Assembly: GCA_964398915.1 (NCBI GenBank)
Contig: CAYNOR010000004.1
Location: 62,001 to 126,000 of the forward strand
Direction of reading: 5' to 3'
From: Tichowtungia sp964398915
Lineage (GTDB): Bacteria > Verrucomicrobiota > Kiritimatiellia > Kiritimatiellales > Tichowtungiaceae
DNA: 64,000 nt
The position numbers were made by a program, and so were the translations under genes. Under the pieces are notes generated by a model that was not told where the DNA came from, searched no databases, and saw only the letters and a program-made list of their open reading frames with translations. Positions 17,033 through 26,059 of this stretch are shown one piece after another (within the stretch, counting starts at the first letter, position 1; each line of letters starts with the position of its first letter).

Positions 17033-20000
17033 ATGAAACGATTGGTTTTCTGCGTAACACTTTTGGCTGTCGGTGCGGCTTCTGCCTACACCAACACGAC
17101 GCTGAATATCTCAGCGGGTGGCGGCACGCTGGTCAGCGATAATTACGTCAGCATTGGTTCGTTTTCCCCGTTAGCCGGGGAGGTGTCGCGGTCGGCCGCT
17201 TTTAATAATCAATCCGGATTCATTGTCCCCTCCGATCAACCGGTCGTGCTGCTTTATCAGCTCACGGTCAACGGCGGAACCGGCGGGGGTTCCTACACCA
17301 ACCGGGCCCGGGTAAAACTTGCCGCAACGGTTCCTGCCGGATGGAAATTTGACCACTGGAACGATGGGAATACGAATGCCTCGCGGATTATCACTATGAC
17401 GACTGCCGATGCAGTCTATACCGCCAGTCTAAAAGATGCTCAAAACCCGGTGCTGACCGTCAGCTCTCCTGCCAATGGCATACGGCTGATCAGCGAAGCG
17501 GTGACGGTTGCCGGTAAGGCGACCGATAACAACGGTGCAGCGGATGTATTGATTCAGTTTAATGCCGGAACCTGGGTGACGAATAATACGTTGCTTAGCA
17601 CAACCAATTGGACGGCCAGCCTGACCTTGCAGCCGGGTGCCAATACAGTCAAAATTTACGCCCGCGATGCCGCAGGTAACAGTTCCGCAACTAATACGTT
17701 AAATTTAACCTATGTGCTTTATGGCACACTGACCGTACGAACGGATGGACTTGGAACGGTGAACCGTGCCCCGACGGGAACTCCGGAAGTGGGCGCAACT
17801 TACACTTTGACCGCTGTGCCAGGTGCCGGATACGGCTTTAAAGAATGGACGGATGGTAGCGGGAGTCCTGTGGGTATCAATAAGGTGCTGGTGTTCTCAA
17901 TGTCACCGTACAAAGTGTACCAGGCAAACTTTACCGACATTCAAAAGCCGACTGTGGTGATTAAGGCTCCGGTGGCGAAGACAACGAACGGGTTGCTTAC
18001 AGTGCGCGGCACGGCGACCGACAATAAAGCGGTGGCTTCCGTCTGGGTGCAGGTGAGCAGCAATGGTTGGACACAGGCATCCGGTACGAATAGTTGGACT
18101 GGCACAGTTAATCTTGCCGCCGGACTGAATACGATTCGTGCTTATAGCATGGACGCGGCAGGCAACTGCTCGCTGACTTCGAGCGTGACCTGCACCTATG
18201 TGGTCATCGGGAATCTGACCATCCAGACGAATGGCGTAGGAACAGTTACCCGTGCTCCGACCGGTAAGCCGGAAATCGGCAAGCTCTACACGCTGACCGC
18301 TGCGGCCGGCACCGGCTCTGTCTTCGCAAACTGGACGGGCGACCATACAAGCACCAACAGGGTGATTAAGTTTACCATGGCTTCGAACATGACGTTCACA
18401 GCGAACTTCACCGACACGGCGAAGCCGACGGTGGCAATCAAGACTCCGACGGCGTTGCAGAAGATCTTTGGAGCAACCGGTAACTTTACCGTGACCGGAA
18501 CGGCGCTCGATAATCTGGCTCTGAGCAATGTGATGGTTTCGGTCAATAGCGGACCGTTTGTTCCTGCCAGTCCGGCTTCCACCAACGGCTTAAAGACATG
18601 GGTTTTGCCGGTGACATTGCTGGTCTCAAACAACACGATCGCAGCCTACAGCGAGGATACCACGGGTAACAGGTCGGCGACGATCACGGTGAAGTGTGTT
18701 TACACTGAAACCGGCGCGCTGAATATTACGACCAATGGTCCGGGTAAAGTAACGGTCGCGCCGGCAGGCCCCTTGCTGCTTAACAAGACCTACACCCTGA
18801 CAGCGGCGGCCAATGCAGGCGGAGTCTTTTCAAACTGGACCGGTGACGTTGTGATCGGTAGCCCGACCGGTAAGGTGGTTAAGATCACGTTGGATGATGC
18901 GAATAAGACCAAGACGGTTACAGCGAACTTCGCCGACAATGTGAAGCCGACCATTAAAATCACGGCTCCGGCGGCGAGAACAAATACTTCATTGCTGACG
19001 GTACAGGGGGTAGCAACCGATAATAAAGCGGTGGCCTCTGTTTGGGTGAGGGTGAACAGCAATGCCTGGACACAAGCGACCGGCACGAATAGTTGGAATC
19101 TGCCTGTGACACTGGATGCCGGTCCCAACACGATCCGCGCTTACAGCGTGGACACCACGGGCAATAATTCGCTGACTTCGAGCGTGGTTTGTACGTATGT
19201 GGTATCAGGTAGTTTGACCATCACAACAAATGGTTTAGGAAAGGTTGCGCGAACCCCGACAACCCCGGTGGAAATAGGGCAGACCTATACACTGACCGCC
19301 ACGCCGGGTACTGGATACGGCCTTCAGAGCTGGGGCGGAGATGCTTCAGGTACGAATAAAGTGGTAAAGGTTAAGGCGACCTCAAACACCACCGTTATCG
19401 CGAATTTTGCCGACAATGTTAATCCGGTCGTGACCATCGCCGATCCAAAGGCGGGACAGCGTGTTTCGAATTCAGTGCATATCGTCAAGGGAACCGCGAC
19501 GGATAACTTTGGTGTGAGTAATGTGTTATGCCGTGTAAACGGTGGCGAATGGACAAATGCCGTCACGACCAACGGGTGGAAGACCTGGAGTGTTCCCGTT
19601 GAGCTGCGCAGCGGTTCAAACTTGGTTCAGGCATGCAGTATTGACGCGGCTAGAAACTCATCAACTTTTGCCAATATAAGTTGCACGTATGTAGTGACAG
19701 GGCCACTGACGCTTGTGGTGACCGGCAACGGGACTGTAACGCCGAATTTGGATGGTCAAATGTTGGAGATGGGTAAGCGTTACACGATGACGGCCAAGCC
19801 AGCTACCGGAGCGATATTTGTTGATTGGACTTATGGAGTGGATGGCGCGGTAGCGACGAATAAGCCGGCCGTAACGTTCCCTATGCAGTCGAATCTGGTA
19901 CTGACGGCTAATTTCACCACCTTGCTGAATTTGTCAGAAGAAGGTTTGGATGCGTTATCTGAACTTCTTGATACAAACAGCATTCCGCAAGGGAATGCGC

Positions 20001-21958
20001 AGCTGATTGCGGATGCCGCATTGGCATTTGATCTGGCGGCGCGGAGCAGTCCGAATAATTACACCAACCGGATTTATAATGCTGTGACCATTATAATGAA
20101 TCTGATCAACAATCCGGCGGTGCGTTCTCAGGCTGAAGCCTATGGAGTGAATCTGGATAATCTACTTGATCCAACCTGTATTTTCCCTACGAATGCGCCA
20201 TCGGTTGATGCTTCGGTCGATCAGTTTGCGGCCGTTGTTTTTCCGGCAATTGATAAAGCCTGGGCGGAACTGAATGCGGGTCCGGCAACGTGGGCCGGAA
20301 GGGTTGAAATTTCGACTAACCGATTCTCATCGTTTGATGAATCCGTGTGGGTGGATGTCGGCGACGTGGCGGCGCTGAAAGCTGCGCTAAAGGGTCTGCG
20401 GGCGTTTACCGGTGTGTTGAAAGCCTATAATCTTAATGTGAATTTTGCCCGTATTTATGATCCCGTGGCGACTCCGCAGAAAGCGATTACGGTGGACGGT
20501 TCGGTTGCGGACTGGGCAAATGTTCCGCGCTCACTGCTTACGTTTGATTATGAAGACGGCATGGGAACCGCTTTTGCCGTAACGCAGGAAGTGGCGGTTT
20601 TACTGGATGGAACCAATGTTGCGTTGCTGGTGACCGGCTGTCCGTTTGATATACGTGATAACTTCAGTTTGTTCTTTGATCTGCGATTGTATGCTGATGG
20701 TGATGCATTTAATTCTGAAAATATTCGCTACCCCTCTGTGGATTTGTATTCGAGTGGCGGGGTTGTTTACGGGATGATGGATGGTCTGGTAATAGATGGT
20801 TTTGAAACGGCTTTGGTGGACGGCGTGATGGAAATCAGATTTCCTGTTGCTGACGGCTTGCCGGTGTCCCAGGTGACGGTGACAGAGCTTGGGGGCGGAA
20901 TGGTAATGGATGAGTGGTGGGAAGAAATTTTCTGGATTGAACCACCCGGCGACACTCCGATCTCAGTTCTGCGTGCTAATCATCCGGAATTCTTTTCCAA
21001 GGTTCGGAATCAGACCAGTCTTACGGCGGCAAAAACAGATCTGCAAGCGGCGTTGAACGGTTATCTCGCGGCTGATACGTTGATTGGCAAGCGTAGCGGA
21101 GCAGATGCAGCGTTGTTACATCTGGTTGATTTCGATCCGCTCGATGAAGAAGCTCAGGAAGATCGTGCTGAAAAGAGAGATGTTGTGTCAAAAATTATAG
21201 CCAGCTTGACCTCATCAGCTCAGTTGCCGGCGGAAGAGGATATTGAAGGTACATTGACCCGTCCGGTTTTTCTCGGTGCGTTCTTTAACGGCAAGATTAC
21301 CACGAACATGTTGCCATTGGGTCTGAAAGGAACGCTCAACAATCCAGACTGGACTGTGTTTCCTGATCCGACCTTGAACGGGCTGCTGCCCGGCATGACC
21401 GCGACCAATCTCAATAAATACCTGCGGGGAGAATATGCCTGGATGTCCATACAAACGGTTCGTGATTTCACTCCGAGTTCCGAGTCTCCTTATCAGATTG
21501 ATGTCCGCCTTGGCTTGGATCGAGTCAGAAAAACTGTAGTAAATGCCACGGTTTCCGGCCTTGGGCCGCTTGAACAATGGGGGGATAATGATGAATGGGG
21601 ATGGAGTTTTGAAGTGGCGACACCGCCCGCAGCCGGAACAAAGTATACATTAAAGGTGGAGTATGCTGACGGGAGTACAGAGATTGTATACGATAAAATC
21701 AATGCATGGATAGCGGTTAATCCTAAGCCGGTGCTGACGGGGACGAAGCTTAGCTGGGCCAGCGGTGCTGCGGTACCGAATGCAGAGTGTTATAATGTAT
21801 ATACGTCGTATGGTGATTGGGAAGAATTGCCGCTCACGCAGACATTTATCGACCTGTCTGAGTTTGGATATGTGGCCGGAGACCCATGCTGGTTTGAGGT
21901 TAGAATTGTTAACAAAAACTGGGACAAAGCTTCCCGCAGGATTGATACTGTTGAATAA
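17033..21958 (+). CDS. Giant secreted Ig-like/InlB-repeat protein, paralogue 2
   Basis: 1641 aa from ATG 17033 with GGAGG seven bases upstream. MKRLVFCVTLLAVGAASA is a signal peptide, followed by a short N-domain (NISAGGGTLVSDNYVSIGSF). Then six InlB-B/Flg_new-like units (e.g. GTLTVRTDGLGTVNRAPTG) alternate with five Ig-like units (e.g. KPTVVIKAP...GTATDNKAVASVWVQV...AAGNCSLTS). The C-terminal ~690 residues are homologous to those of the protein ending at 11505: helical LSEEGLDALSELLD, CBM9-like ITVDGSVADWANVPRS, and the same ending DKASRRI-TVE. No kelch units. Identity is patchy: about 9413-9860/19885-20330 and 10540-10730/20980-21165 nearly identical, other parts diverged. Confidence 0.85.
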   Translation: MKRLVFCVTLLAVGAASAYTNTTLNISAGGGTLVSDNYVSIGSFSPLAGEVSRSAAFNNQSGFIVPSDQPVVLLYQLTVNGGTGGGSYTNRARVKLAATVPAGWKFDHWNDGNTNASRIITMTTADAVYTASLKDAQNPVLTVSSPANGIRLISEAVTVAGKATDNNGAADVLIQFNAGTWVTNNTLLSTTNWTASLTLQPGANTVKIYARDAAGNSSATNTLNLTYVLYGTLTVRTDGLGTVNRAPTGTPEVGATYTLTAVPGAGYGFKEWTDGSGSPVGINKVLVFSMSPYKVYQANFTDIQKPTVVIKAPVAKTTNGLLTVRGTATDNKAVASVWVQVSSNGWTQASGTNSWTGTVNLAAGLNTIRAYSMDAAGNCSLTSSVTCTYVVIGNLTIQTNGVGTVTRAPTGKPEIGKLYTLTAAAGTGSVFANWTGDHTSTNRVIKFTMASNMTFTANFTDTAKPTVAIKTPTALQKIFGATGNFTVTGTALDNLALSNVMVSVNSGPFVPASPASTNGLKTWVLPVTLLVSNNTIAAYSEDTTGNRSATITVKCVYTETGALNITTNGPGKVTVAPAGPLLLNKTYTLTAAANAGGVFSNWTGDVVIGSPTGKVVKITLDDANKTKTVTANFADNVKPTIKITAPAARTNTSLLTVQGVATDNKAVASVWVRVNSNAWTQATGTNSWNLPVTLDAGPNTIRAYSVDTTGNNSLTSSVVCTYVVSGSLTITTNGLGKVARTPTTPVEIGQTYTLTATPGTGYGLQSWGGDASGTNKVVKVKATSNTTVIANFADNVNPVVTIADPKAGQRVSNSVHIVKGTATDNFGVSNVLCRVNGGEWTNAVTTNGWKTWSVPVELRSGSNLVQACSIDAARNSSTFANISCTYVVTGPLTLVVTGNGTVTPNLDGQMLEMGKRYTMTAKPATGAIFVDWTYGVDGAVATNKPAVTFPMQSNLVLTANFTTLLNLSEEGLDALSELLDTNSIPQGNAQLIADAALAFDLAARSSPNNYTNRIYNAVTIIMNLINNPAVRSQAEAYGVNLDNLLDPTCIFPTNAPSVDASVDQFAAVVFPAIDKAWAELNAGPATWAGRVEISTNRFSSFDESVWVDVGDVAALKAALKGLRAFTGVLKAYNLNVNFARIYDPVATPQKAITVDGSVADWANVPRSLLTFDYEDGMGTAFAVTQEVAVLLDGTNVALLVTGCPFDIRDNFSLFFDLRLYADGDAFNSENIRYPSVDLYSSGGVVYGMMDGLVIDGFETALVDGVMEIRFPVADGLPVSQVTVTELGGGMVMDEWWEEIFWIEPPGDTPISVLRANHPEFFSKVRNQTSLTAAKTDLQAALNGYLAADTLIGKRSGADAALLHLVDFDPLDEEAQEDRAEKRDVVSKIIASLTSSAQLPAEEDIEGTLTRPVFLGAFFNGKITTNMLPLGLKGTLNNPDWTVFPDPTLNGLLPGMTATNLNKYLRGEYAWMSIQTVRDFTPSSESPYQIDVRLGLDRVRKTVVNATVSGLGPLEQWGDNDEWGWSFEVATPPAAGTKYTLKVEYADGSTEIVYDKINAWIAVNPKPVLTGTKLSWASGAAVPNAECYNVYTSYGDWEELPLTQTFIDLSEFGYVAGDPCWFEVRIVNKNWDKASRRIDTVE

Positions 21959-21984
21959 CTCTGCCGGGATGAAAAAACAATGAT

Positions 21985-22686
21985 ATGACCCGATTCAACC
22001 CAAAAATCGACGGGGCCGTTTTCGGAAAGGTTGCGCTTGTTATTTCCGTGGCGGCCCTGTTCGGCGGTTCATTCCTGTATCTCTCCAAGAGCATACCGGA
22101 CGCCGGGAATTCTAAAGCGGAGTTGAAAGCATCCGGCAAGGAGTTTGATCGGAGGTTAGCTGAGGGGGTGTATGCCGTACAGCCGTGGTCCGGTCGAACC
22201 ATTGCCTTTCGCGCCTGTCGGGTCACCAAACCGAAAATGGGCGGGTTCCGACTGGGCGCATTCAATGTGCTGGAAATTGATGATCTCGAAATCACTTTGC
22301 CATGCATTCCTGCGGAAGCGGCGGAAGCCGGAGACTCTAATGCTAACAAGGTAACCGATCCTGTCCGGCAGGGGCTTGATGCAGAAAAACTGAGTGCCAT
22401 GGCTGGGCTTGATCAGCGGGTATCGATACTTAAAGTAAGAGGGTTCCGGCTTCTTATGATCAACGGCAATCAGCAACGGATTCCTGTTATGACGGCTCAG
22501 TTTGCCAAAAGCAGTGGAGAGACCGCAATTTCATTGGAGAATTGTGAGTTTTTGAACGAACAACTGAAACGGATTCGGGTGTCTAAAGCAAAGTTGCACC
22601 TTGGTGATACGATTGCGATCGAAGCGTCCGGACAGCAGATAAATCTCAATAATCTGGCGGTGATTATAAAAAACATACGAGACTGA
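21985..22686 (+). CDS. Single-pass membrane protein of unknown function, paralogue 2
   Basis: 233 aa, clear paralogue of the protein at 11532-12224: same N-terminus (MTRFNPKID-AVFGK-AL), same membrane segment (VISVAALFGGSFLYLSKS), same FRACRVTKPKMGGFRLG and LKVRGFRLLMINGNQQRIPV blocks. The C-terminus differs, ending with NLNNLAVIIKNIRD. Even the 26-base spacer after the giant repeat gene is conserved (CTCTGCCGGGATGAAAAAAC). Position and pairing suggest co-function with the upstream giant secreted protein. Confidence 0.7.
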   Translation: MTRFNPKIDGAVFGKVALVISVAALFGGSFLYLSKSIPDAGNSKAELKASGKEFDRRLAEGVYAVQPWSGRTIAFRACRVTKPKMGGFRLGAFNVLEIDDLEITLPCIPAEAAEAGDSNANKVTDPVRQGLDAEKLSAMAGLDQRVSILKVRGFRLLMINGNQQRIPVMTAQFAKSSGETAISLENCEFLNEQLKRIRVSKAKLHLGDTIAIEASGQQINLNNLAVIIKNIRD

Positions 22687-23162
22687 TACTAATACCAGAT
22701 TCGGATGACGTTCGGTAAAAGGGGCATCTTGCCTGTCAAAGGCCGATTACCGTACGAATAGTCAACGACAATTACACTTATCGGTTGACGACAATTACCT
22801 CGGTCGTCAGTTCGGGGTTGTTTTATTGGTTATTTTGTCACGTCCTGATTTAAAGTTGTCACTTTTAAGTTCTGTTTCTGTTCTGGTTTAAGCTCCCGTA
22901 AGGAGCAGGCAAGCACTCGACGCTGGCAGATGGGGCGGAAAACGTCGAACAGATTGGATCCAAGACCGTTATTAATTTTGAGACTAATTTTTCGTTTTCG
23001 CCCATTTTTTTACCAAAGGCGCGAAGATTCCGATCTGTCTGCTTCGTTGCGAAAGGTTCTCGGCAGATGGCTACAGGGTGCCACTTCGCCACGCTCGTTG
23101 CTTCGCATTCGCGAAGCCTGTCTCCCTTCGGTCGGCTCACCTTTCGACGTCTCGTATCTACA
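22687..23162. other. Gene-free stretch after the repeat-protein locus
   Basis: About 475 bases without a convincing gene. It contains a short direct repeat (CAACGACAATTAC at about 22762 and GACGACAATTACC at about 22788) and a GC-rich piece near 23085-23140 with several inverted CGAAG-type words. No transposase, tRNA or terminator with a clear U-tract was seen. Confidence 0.5.
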
Positions 23163-24095
23163 TCAAATGCGGCGTTTTTTTCTCCGGCGGGTGCGGGCAT
23201 TCGTTAACTTAAAGCGGTTGTGCATCCAGAACCATTGGTCAGGGTAAGTACGGATGGTGTCTTCAATAATGCGTTGGTAACGCTGGGTCAGTTTTTGAAT
23301 CTGTTCTTCCTGCGGTGAGCCGTCATCCGTCCATTCGATTGGATCACCGACCAGCCATTTGTATTTCCGGTAACCCGTTTTAATCATGAAGGTCGGTACC
23401 ACGACGGGCTGGAAACGGATTTGAAGTACGGCACAGGAGGCTACAGCCAGTATTTCCTGACCAAAGAACGTTACCGCGACGCCTTCTTTTCGGCCGATTT
23501 TCTGGTCGATCAAAAACGAAACGGCTTGATTGCGTTTCAGTGCCTTGACGGTGTTAATCATGGCGTTTTCTTTATAAAAAACCTTATTCCCGTAGCGGGT
23601 GCGCATCGGGACAATAATTTTTTCGTCAATCAGGCGGTTGCTTCCTTTGCGGGCGACCACATGCGATTCGAGTCCGCGCACCGCACCGTAGTTGCCCAGT
23701 AGTTCCCAGTTTCCAAGATGGCCGGTCAGGTGGATGATTCCGCTTTTTGCATCCGCTTTGATCGCTCGATACTTGTCGAGATTGGTTTCGTCCACTCTTG
23801 CCAGAATGATATCGGGGGTTAATTTGCCAGCCAGTATCAGAAAGCTGTCGCCGGTAAACAGAGCCATGTTTTGAAATGACCGCCAGGCTATGCCTAGCCG
23901 TTCCCGGCGGCTTTTCTCTGGAAAGGCGATTTTTAGATTGGTCAGGGTGAAACTGCGTCGCCGGAAGCTGATCAGAAAAAACAGCGCCCCGAAAAGACGG
24001 AATACCGTTTCAATCAGCCTTTCCGGCAAGATTTTCAGCAGGCCGATGAGCCCGCAGAGCAAAGCATATTCAGTTTTTTCACGAAACGGATTCAT
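23163..24095 (-). CDS. lpxL: Lipid A biosynthesis acyltransferase (LpxL/HtrB family)
   Basis: 310 aa from ATG 24095, overlapping the stop of the HepT gene (TGATG). N-terminal membrane segment (LLCGLIGLLKILPERLIETV, LFGALFFLISFR). The catalytic H-x4-E motif is in IIHLTGHLGNWELLGN, followed by VVARKGSNRLIDEKI and AVSFLIDQKIGRKEGVAVTF, the usual LpxL/LpxM pattern. C-terminal PDQWFWMHNRFKL is the conserved family ending, then a basic tail (ARTRRRKKRRI). It transfers a secondary acyl chain to Kdo-lipid A at the inner membrane. LpxL versus LpxM cannot be separated here. Confidence 0.85.
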   Translation of the reverse strand: MNPFREKTEYALLCGLIGLLKILPERLIETVFRLFGALFFLISFRRRSFTLTNLKIAFPEKSRRERLGIAWRSFQNMALFTGDSFLILAGKLTPDIILARVDETNLDKYRAIKADAKSGIIHLTGHLGNWELLGNYGAVRGLESHVVARKGSNRLIDEKIIVPMRTRYGNKVFYKENAMINTVKALKRNQAVSFLIDQKIGRKEGVAVTFFGQEILAVASCAVLQIRFQPVVVPTFMIKTGYRKYKWLVGDPIEWTDDGSPQEEQIQKLTQRYQRIIEDTIRTYPDQWFWMHNRFKLTNARTRRRKKRRI

Positions 24096-24514
24096 CAAGG
24101 GGCAATCCGTATAGTAAGGGTCTGGCAAAACGTGATGAAATCCCGGTGGCCGGTTGAGGCAATGCATCGAAGAACCCCGGTGTCGAGTTCTTCATACTCG
24201 TGTATAGCGATGTTTCTGAATCCCGTCATGCCTCGCATTTTTTTGCAGAGTTCTTCCGGGATCAGACCGGCTTTTCTCAGCAGTTCGAATGATTCGGCGC
24301 TGCTTTGCGGGATGCCGAGATGATGCTTGGCTGTCAGGTGCATGGCCATGTCAATTGCAGCCTGACAGGCCCGTTCGATGTTGAGTGTCAGTGCGTCGAC
24401 ATGCGTAGAATTATCAAGATTCGGGCAGGAACTGTATTCCTGCCTGATCCGGCGGATGCAGCGTTCGATAATAGCTGCCTTATTGAGCAGAATGTCATCA
24501 GGCTGAATAGGCAT
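24095..24514 (-). CDS. hepT: HepT-like ribonuclease toxin (DUF86 family)
   Basis: 139 aa from ATG 24514 (PIQPDDILLNKAAIIERCIR). All-helical HEPN fold: IERACQAAIDMAMHLTAKHH, ESFELLRKAGLIPEELCKKM and the catalytic R-x4-H-x-Y motif in MTGFRNIAIHEYEELD. In this family the motif cuts RNA unless the toxin is modified by its partner MntA, which adds AMP to the tyrosine. The start lies inside the end of the mntA gene (17-base overlap), so translation is likely coupled, antitoxin first. Confidence 0.85.
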   Translation of the reverse strand: MPIQPDDILLNKAAIIERCIRRIRQEYSSCPNLDNSTHVDALTLNIERACQAAIDMAMHLTAKHHLGIPQSSAESFELLRKAGLIPEELCKKMRGMTGFRNIAIHEYEELDTGVLRCIASTGHRDFITFCQTLTIRIAP

Positions 24515-24893
24515 AAAGCACCTCTTTTCGCTCTTCCTGCAGTTCGGCGTAAAGGGCAAGGCAGGTTGAAAGGAACTGATCGCTGAAAAACTGTTTTTTG
24601 GTAAACAGAATGCGCCCGTGTTCAATAACCTCTTTGGCATAGATCAGATTATTTGTGGACAGGATGCCGATATCCGCAGTCCGGCCTAAGAGCGCTTCAA
24701 TCTCGCCGGAAAGATCAAGCCGGACATCAGCGGGCATTTGTTCGCGGACGTTCAGAAGGAGCGCAACGTCTACATCACTGTCGGCCCGTAATCGGTTTTT
24801 TGCTGCTGACCCATGCAGAAATGCTGCACAAACGACCGGAAGACGGTGCAACCGTTCAGTCAGTGCTTTAATCTGTGCGTCAGTTAAATTCAT
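24498..24893 (-). CDS. mntA: MntA-like nucleotidyltransferase antitoxin
   Basis: 131 aa from ATG 24893 (MNLTDAQIKALTERLH). The minimal nucleotidyltransferase signature GSAAKNRLRADSDVDVALLL has the G-S-x9-D-x-D pattern, with a later Asp in TADIGILSTNN. Known MntA proteins poly-AMPylate the HepT tyrosine to neutralise it. The upstream gene in the same direction is the LpxC-like gene, 59 bases away, so the TA pair sits inside a lipid A gene cluster. Confidence 0.85.
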   Translation of the reverse strand: MNLTDAQIKALTERLHRLPVVCAAFLHGSAAKNRLRADSDVDVALLLNVREQMPADVRLDLSGEIEALLGRTADIGILSTNNLIYAKEVIEHGRILFTKKQFFSDQFLSTCLALYAELQEERKEVLYAYSA

Positions 24894-24952
24894 AATGCGT
24901 ATGCTATCTGTTCTTGTCGCGTGGATCAAGCGGCCCGTATCTGTTGTCCGGC

Positions 24953-25975
24953 TCAGATTTCCTTAAGCAAATCGTGCAGATAGAGTTGGGTAATCATATC
25001 GCAGTCAAGCCGGTGACCTGCCTTGTAGGAGGTGATTTCGCCAGCAAACCGAGCGTCGGGAATCAGTGCGACGGCTGCCAGCAGATCGAGCACGCTGCGG
25101 TGCCAGACCGGCTCCAGCGATTTCCCGTTACGGATCAGTCGCGGTTGGTTGTGATATTTGTTTTTCTTGGCAATCAGAATATTCTGATCGGTGTACCCAA
25201 GGTTGCGTATATCCGCAAAAATTTTCCCGATGGTCTTGCAGTAAAGCATTTTTCCATAAGGGGTATTGGTGCGGGCCTCTGCGCCCGTTTGGAGATTGAG
25301 AAAGTTGACCGGGAATTTAATGCGCTGCTGCCCGATGGCATTAGGGAAATTAATTGCCGCATCCACCGTCAGTTTCGGCACGGTGCCCTGATGCGGCGTA
25401 AACGTCAGGAACTGTCCGTGATCCCAGCAGAGGGTCACCGGCTCTTTTACGGTTACGTATTTGACCGGATTGCTGATTGTGCGCCGTCCGGCCTGCTCAA
25501 GGGCTTCGAGCAGATCGAGACTCCCGCGGGCGAAGAGCGGTGGATCGCCGGAATCGATTTTGATCATCAGATTATCGATATCCAGTCCCATGCGGAGCGA
25601 AATGATGTGCTCAACCATACGCACATAGTTATGTGTTCCGCCTGCACGTAATACGATATTGCTGACGATGGCGCCGGTCGTCCAAACATTGTCAATCGTC
25701 ACACGGATCGGCAGGGAGTTCGGCTGGTCGACACGATCCAGCCACCAGCCTTCGCGTTCGGTCGGTTCAAACGTTATGGTTGTGGTGGACTTTCCTGCAA
25801 AAGTGCCCGGTCCGGAGACGCTGACCGGTTTGGCAATGGTTTTTTGTTTAGTGCGCGGAGGGTGGCTCGGCTGATCGGTCAGATCGAGGTCCACGGGAAT
25901 CTGGTTGAATTCCGCGTAGGATTCAGAAAGTATTTTTTCATTACCCGCCAGCAGGCGGCCCGGTTTTTTATTCAT
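24953..25975 (-). CDS. lpxC: Divergent LpxC-like UDP-3-O-acyl-GlcNAc deacetylase
   Basis: 340 aa against ~305 for typical LpxC; the first ~45 residues are extra. Family marks: QKTIAKPVSVSGPGTFAGKS (first strand), MVEHIISLRMGLDIDN (the VEH zinc His and catalytic Glu), and SYKAGHRLDCDMITQL (the C-terminal His). The segment VWHRSVLDLLAAVAL differs from the canonical RHK-LDxIGDL: there is one extra residue between His and Asp, and the later Asp of GDL is Ala. PLFARGSLDLLEAL replaces the usual DGSA. It is an LpxC homologue, but whether it still deacetylates is open. Start at 25975, divergent from the CPBP gene. Confidence 0.75.
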   Translation of the reverse strand: MNKKPGRLLAGNEKILSESYAEFNQIPVDLDLTDQPSHPPRTKQKTIAKPVSVSGPGTFAGKSTTTITFEPTEREGWWLDRVDQPNSLPIRVTIDNVWTTGAIVSNIVLRAGGTHNYVRMVEHIISLRMGLDIDNLMIKIDSGDPPLFARGSLDLLEALEQAGRRTISNPVKYVTVKEPVTLCWDHGQFLTFTPHQGTVPKLTVDAAINFPNAIGQQRIKFPVNFLNLQTGAEARTNTPYGKMLYCKTIGKIFADIRNLGYTDQNILIAKKNKYHNQPRLIRNGKSLEPVWHRSVLDLLAAVALIPDARFAGEITSYKAGHRLDCDMITQLYLHDLLKEI

Positions 25976-26059
25976 AGATGCAATCCGTGGTTAGATTATG
26001 AAATTTCGTGGCCTAAAATACGAAAGCCGCTATAGTGTTGCGAGTTCCAAACAATAAAA

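Noticed and set aside
22687..23162. Possible tRNA or small RNA gene in the gap after the second cassette
   Set aside because: I found no cloverleaf, TTCRA loop or hairpin with a T-run; a covariance-model search would be needed.
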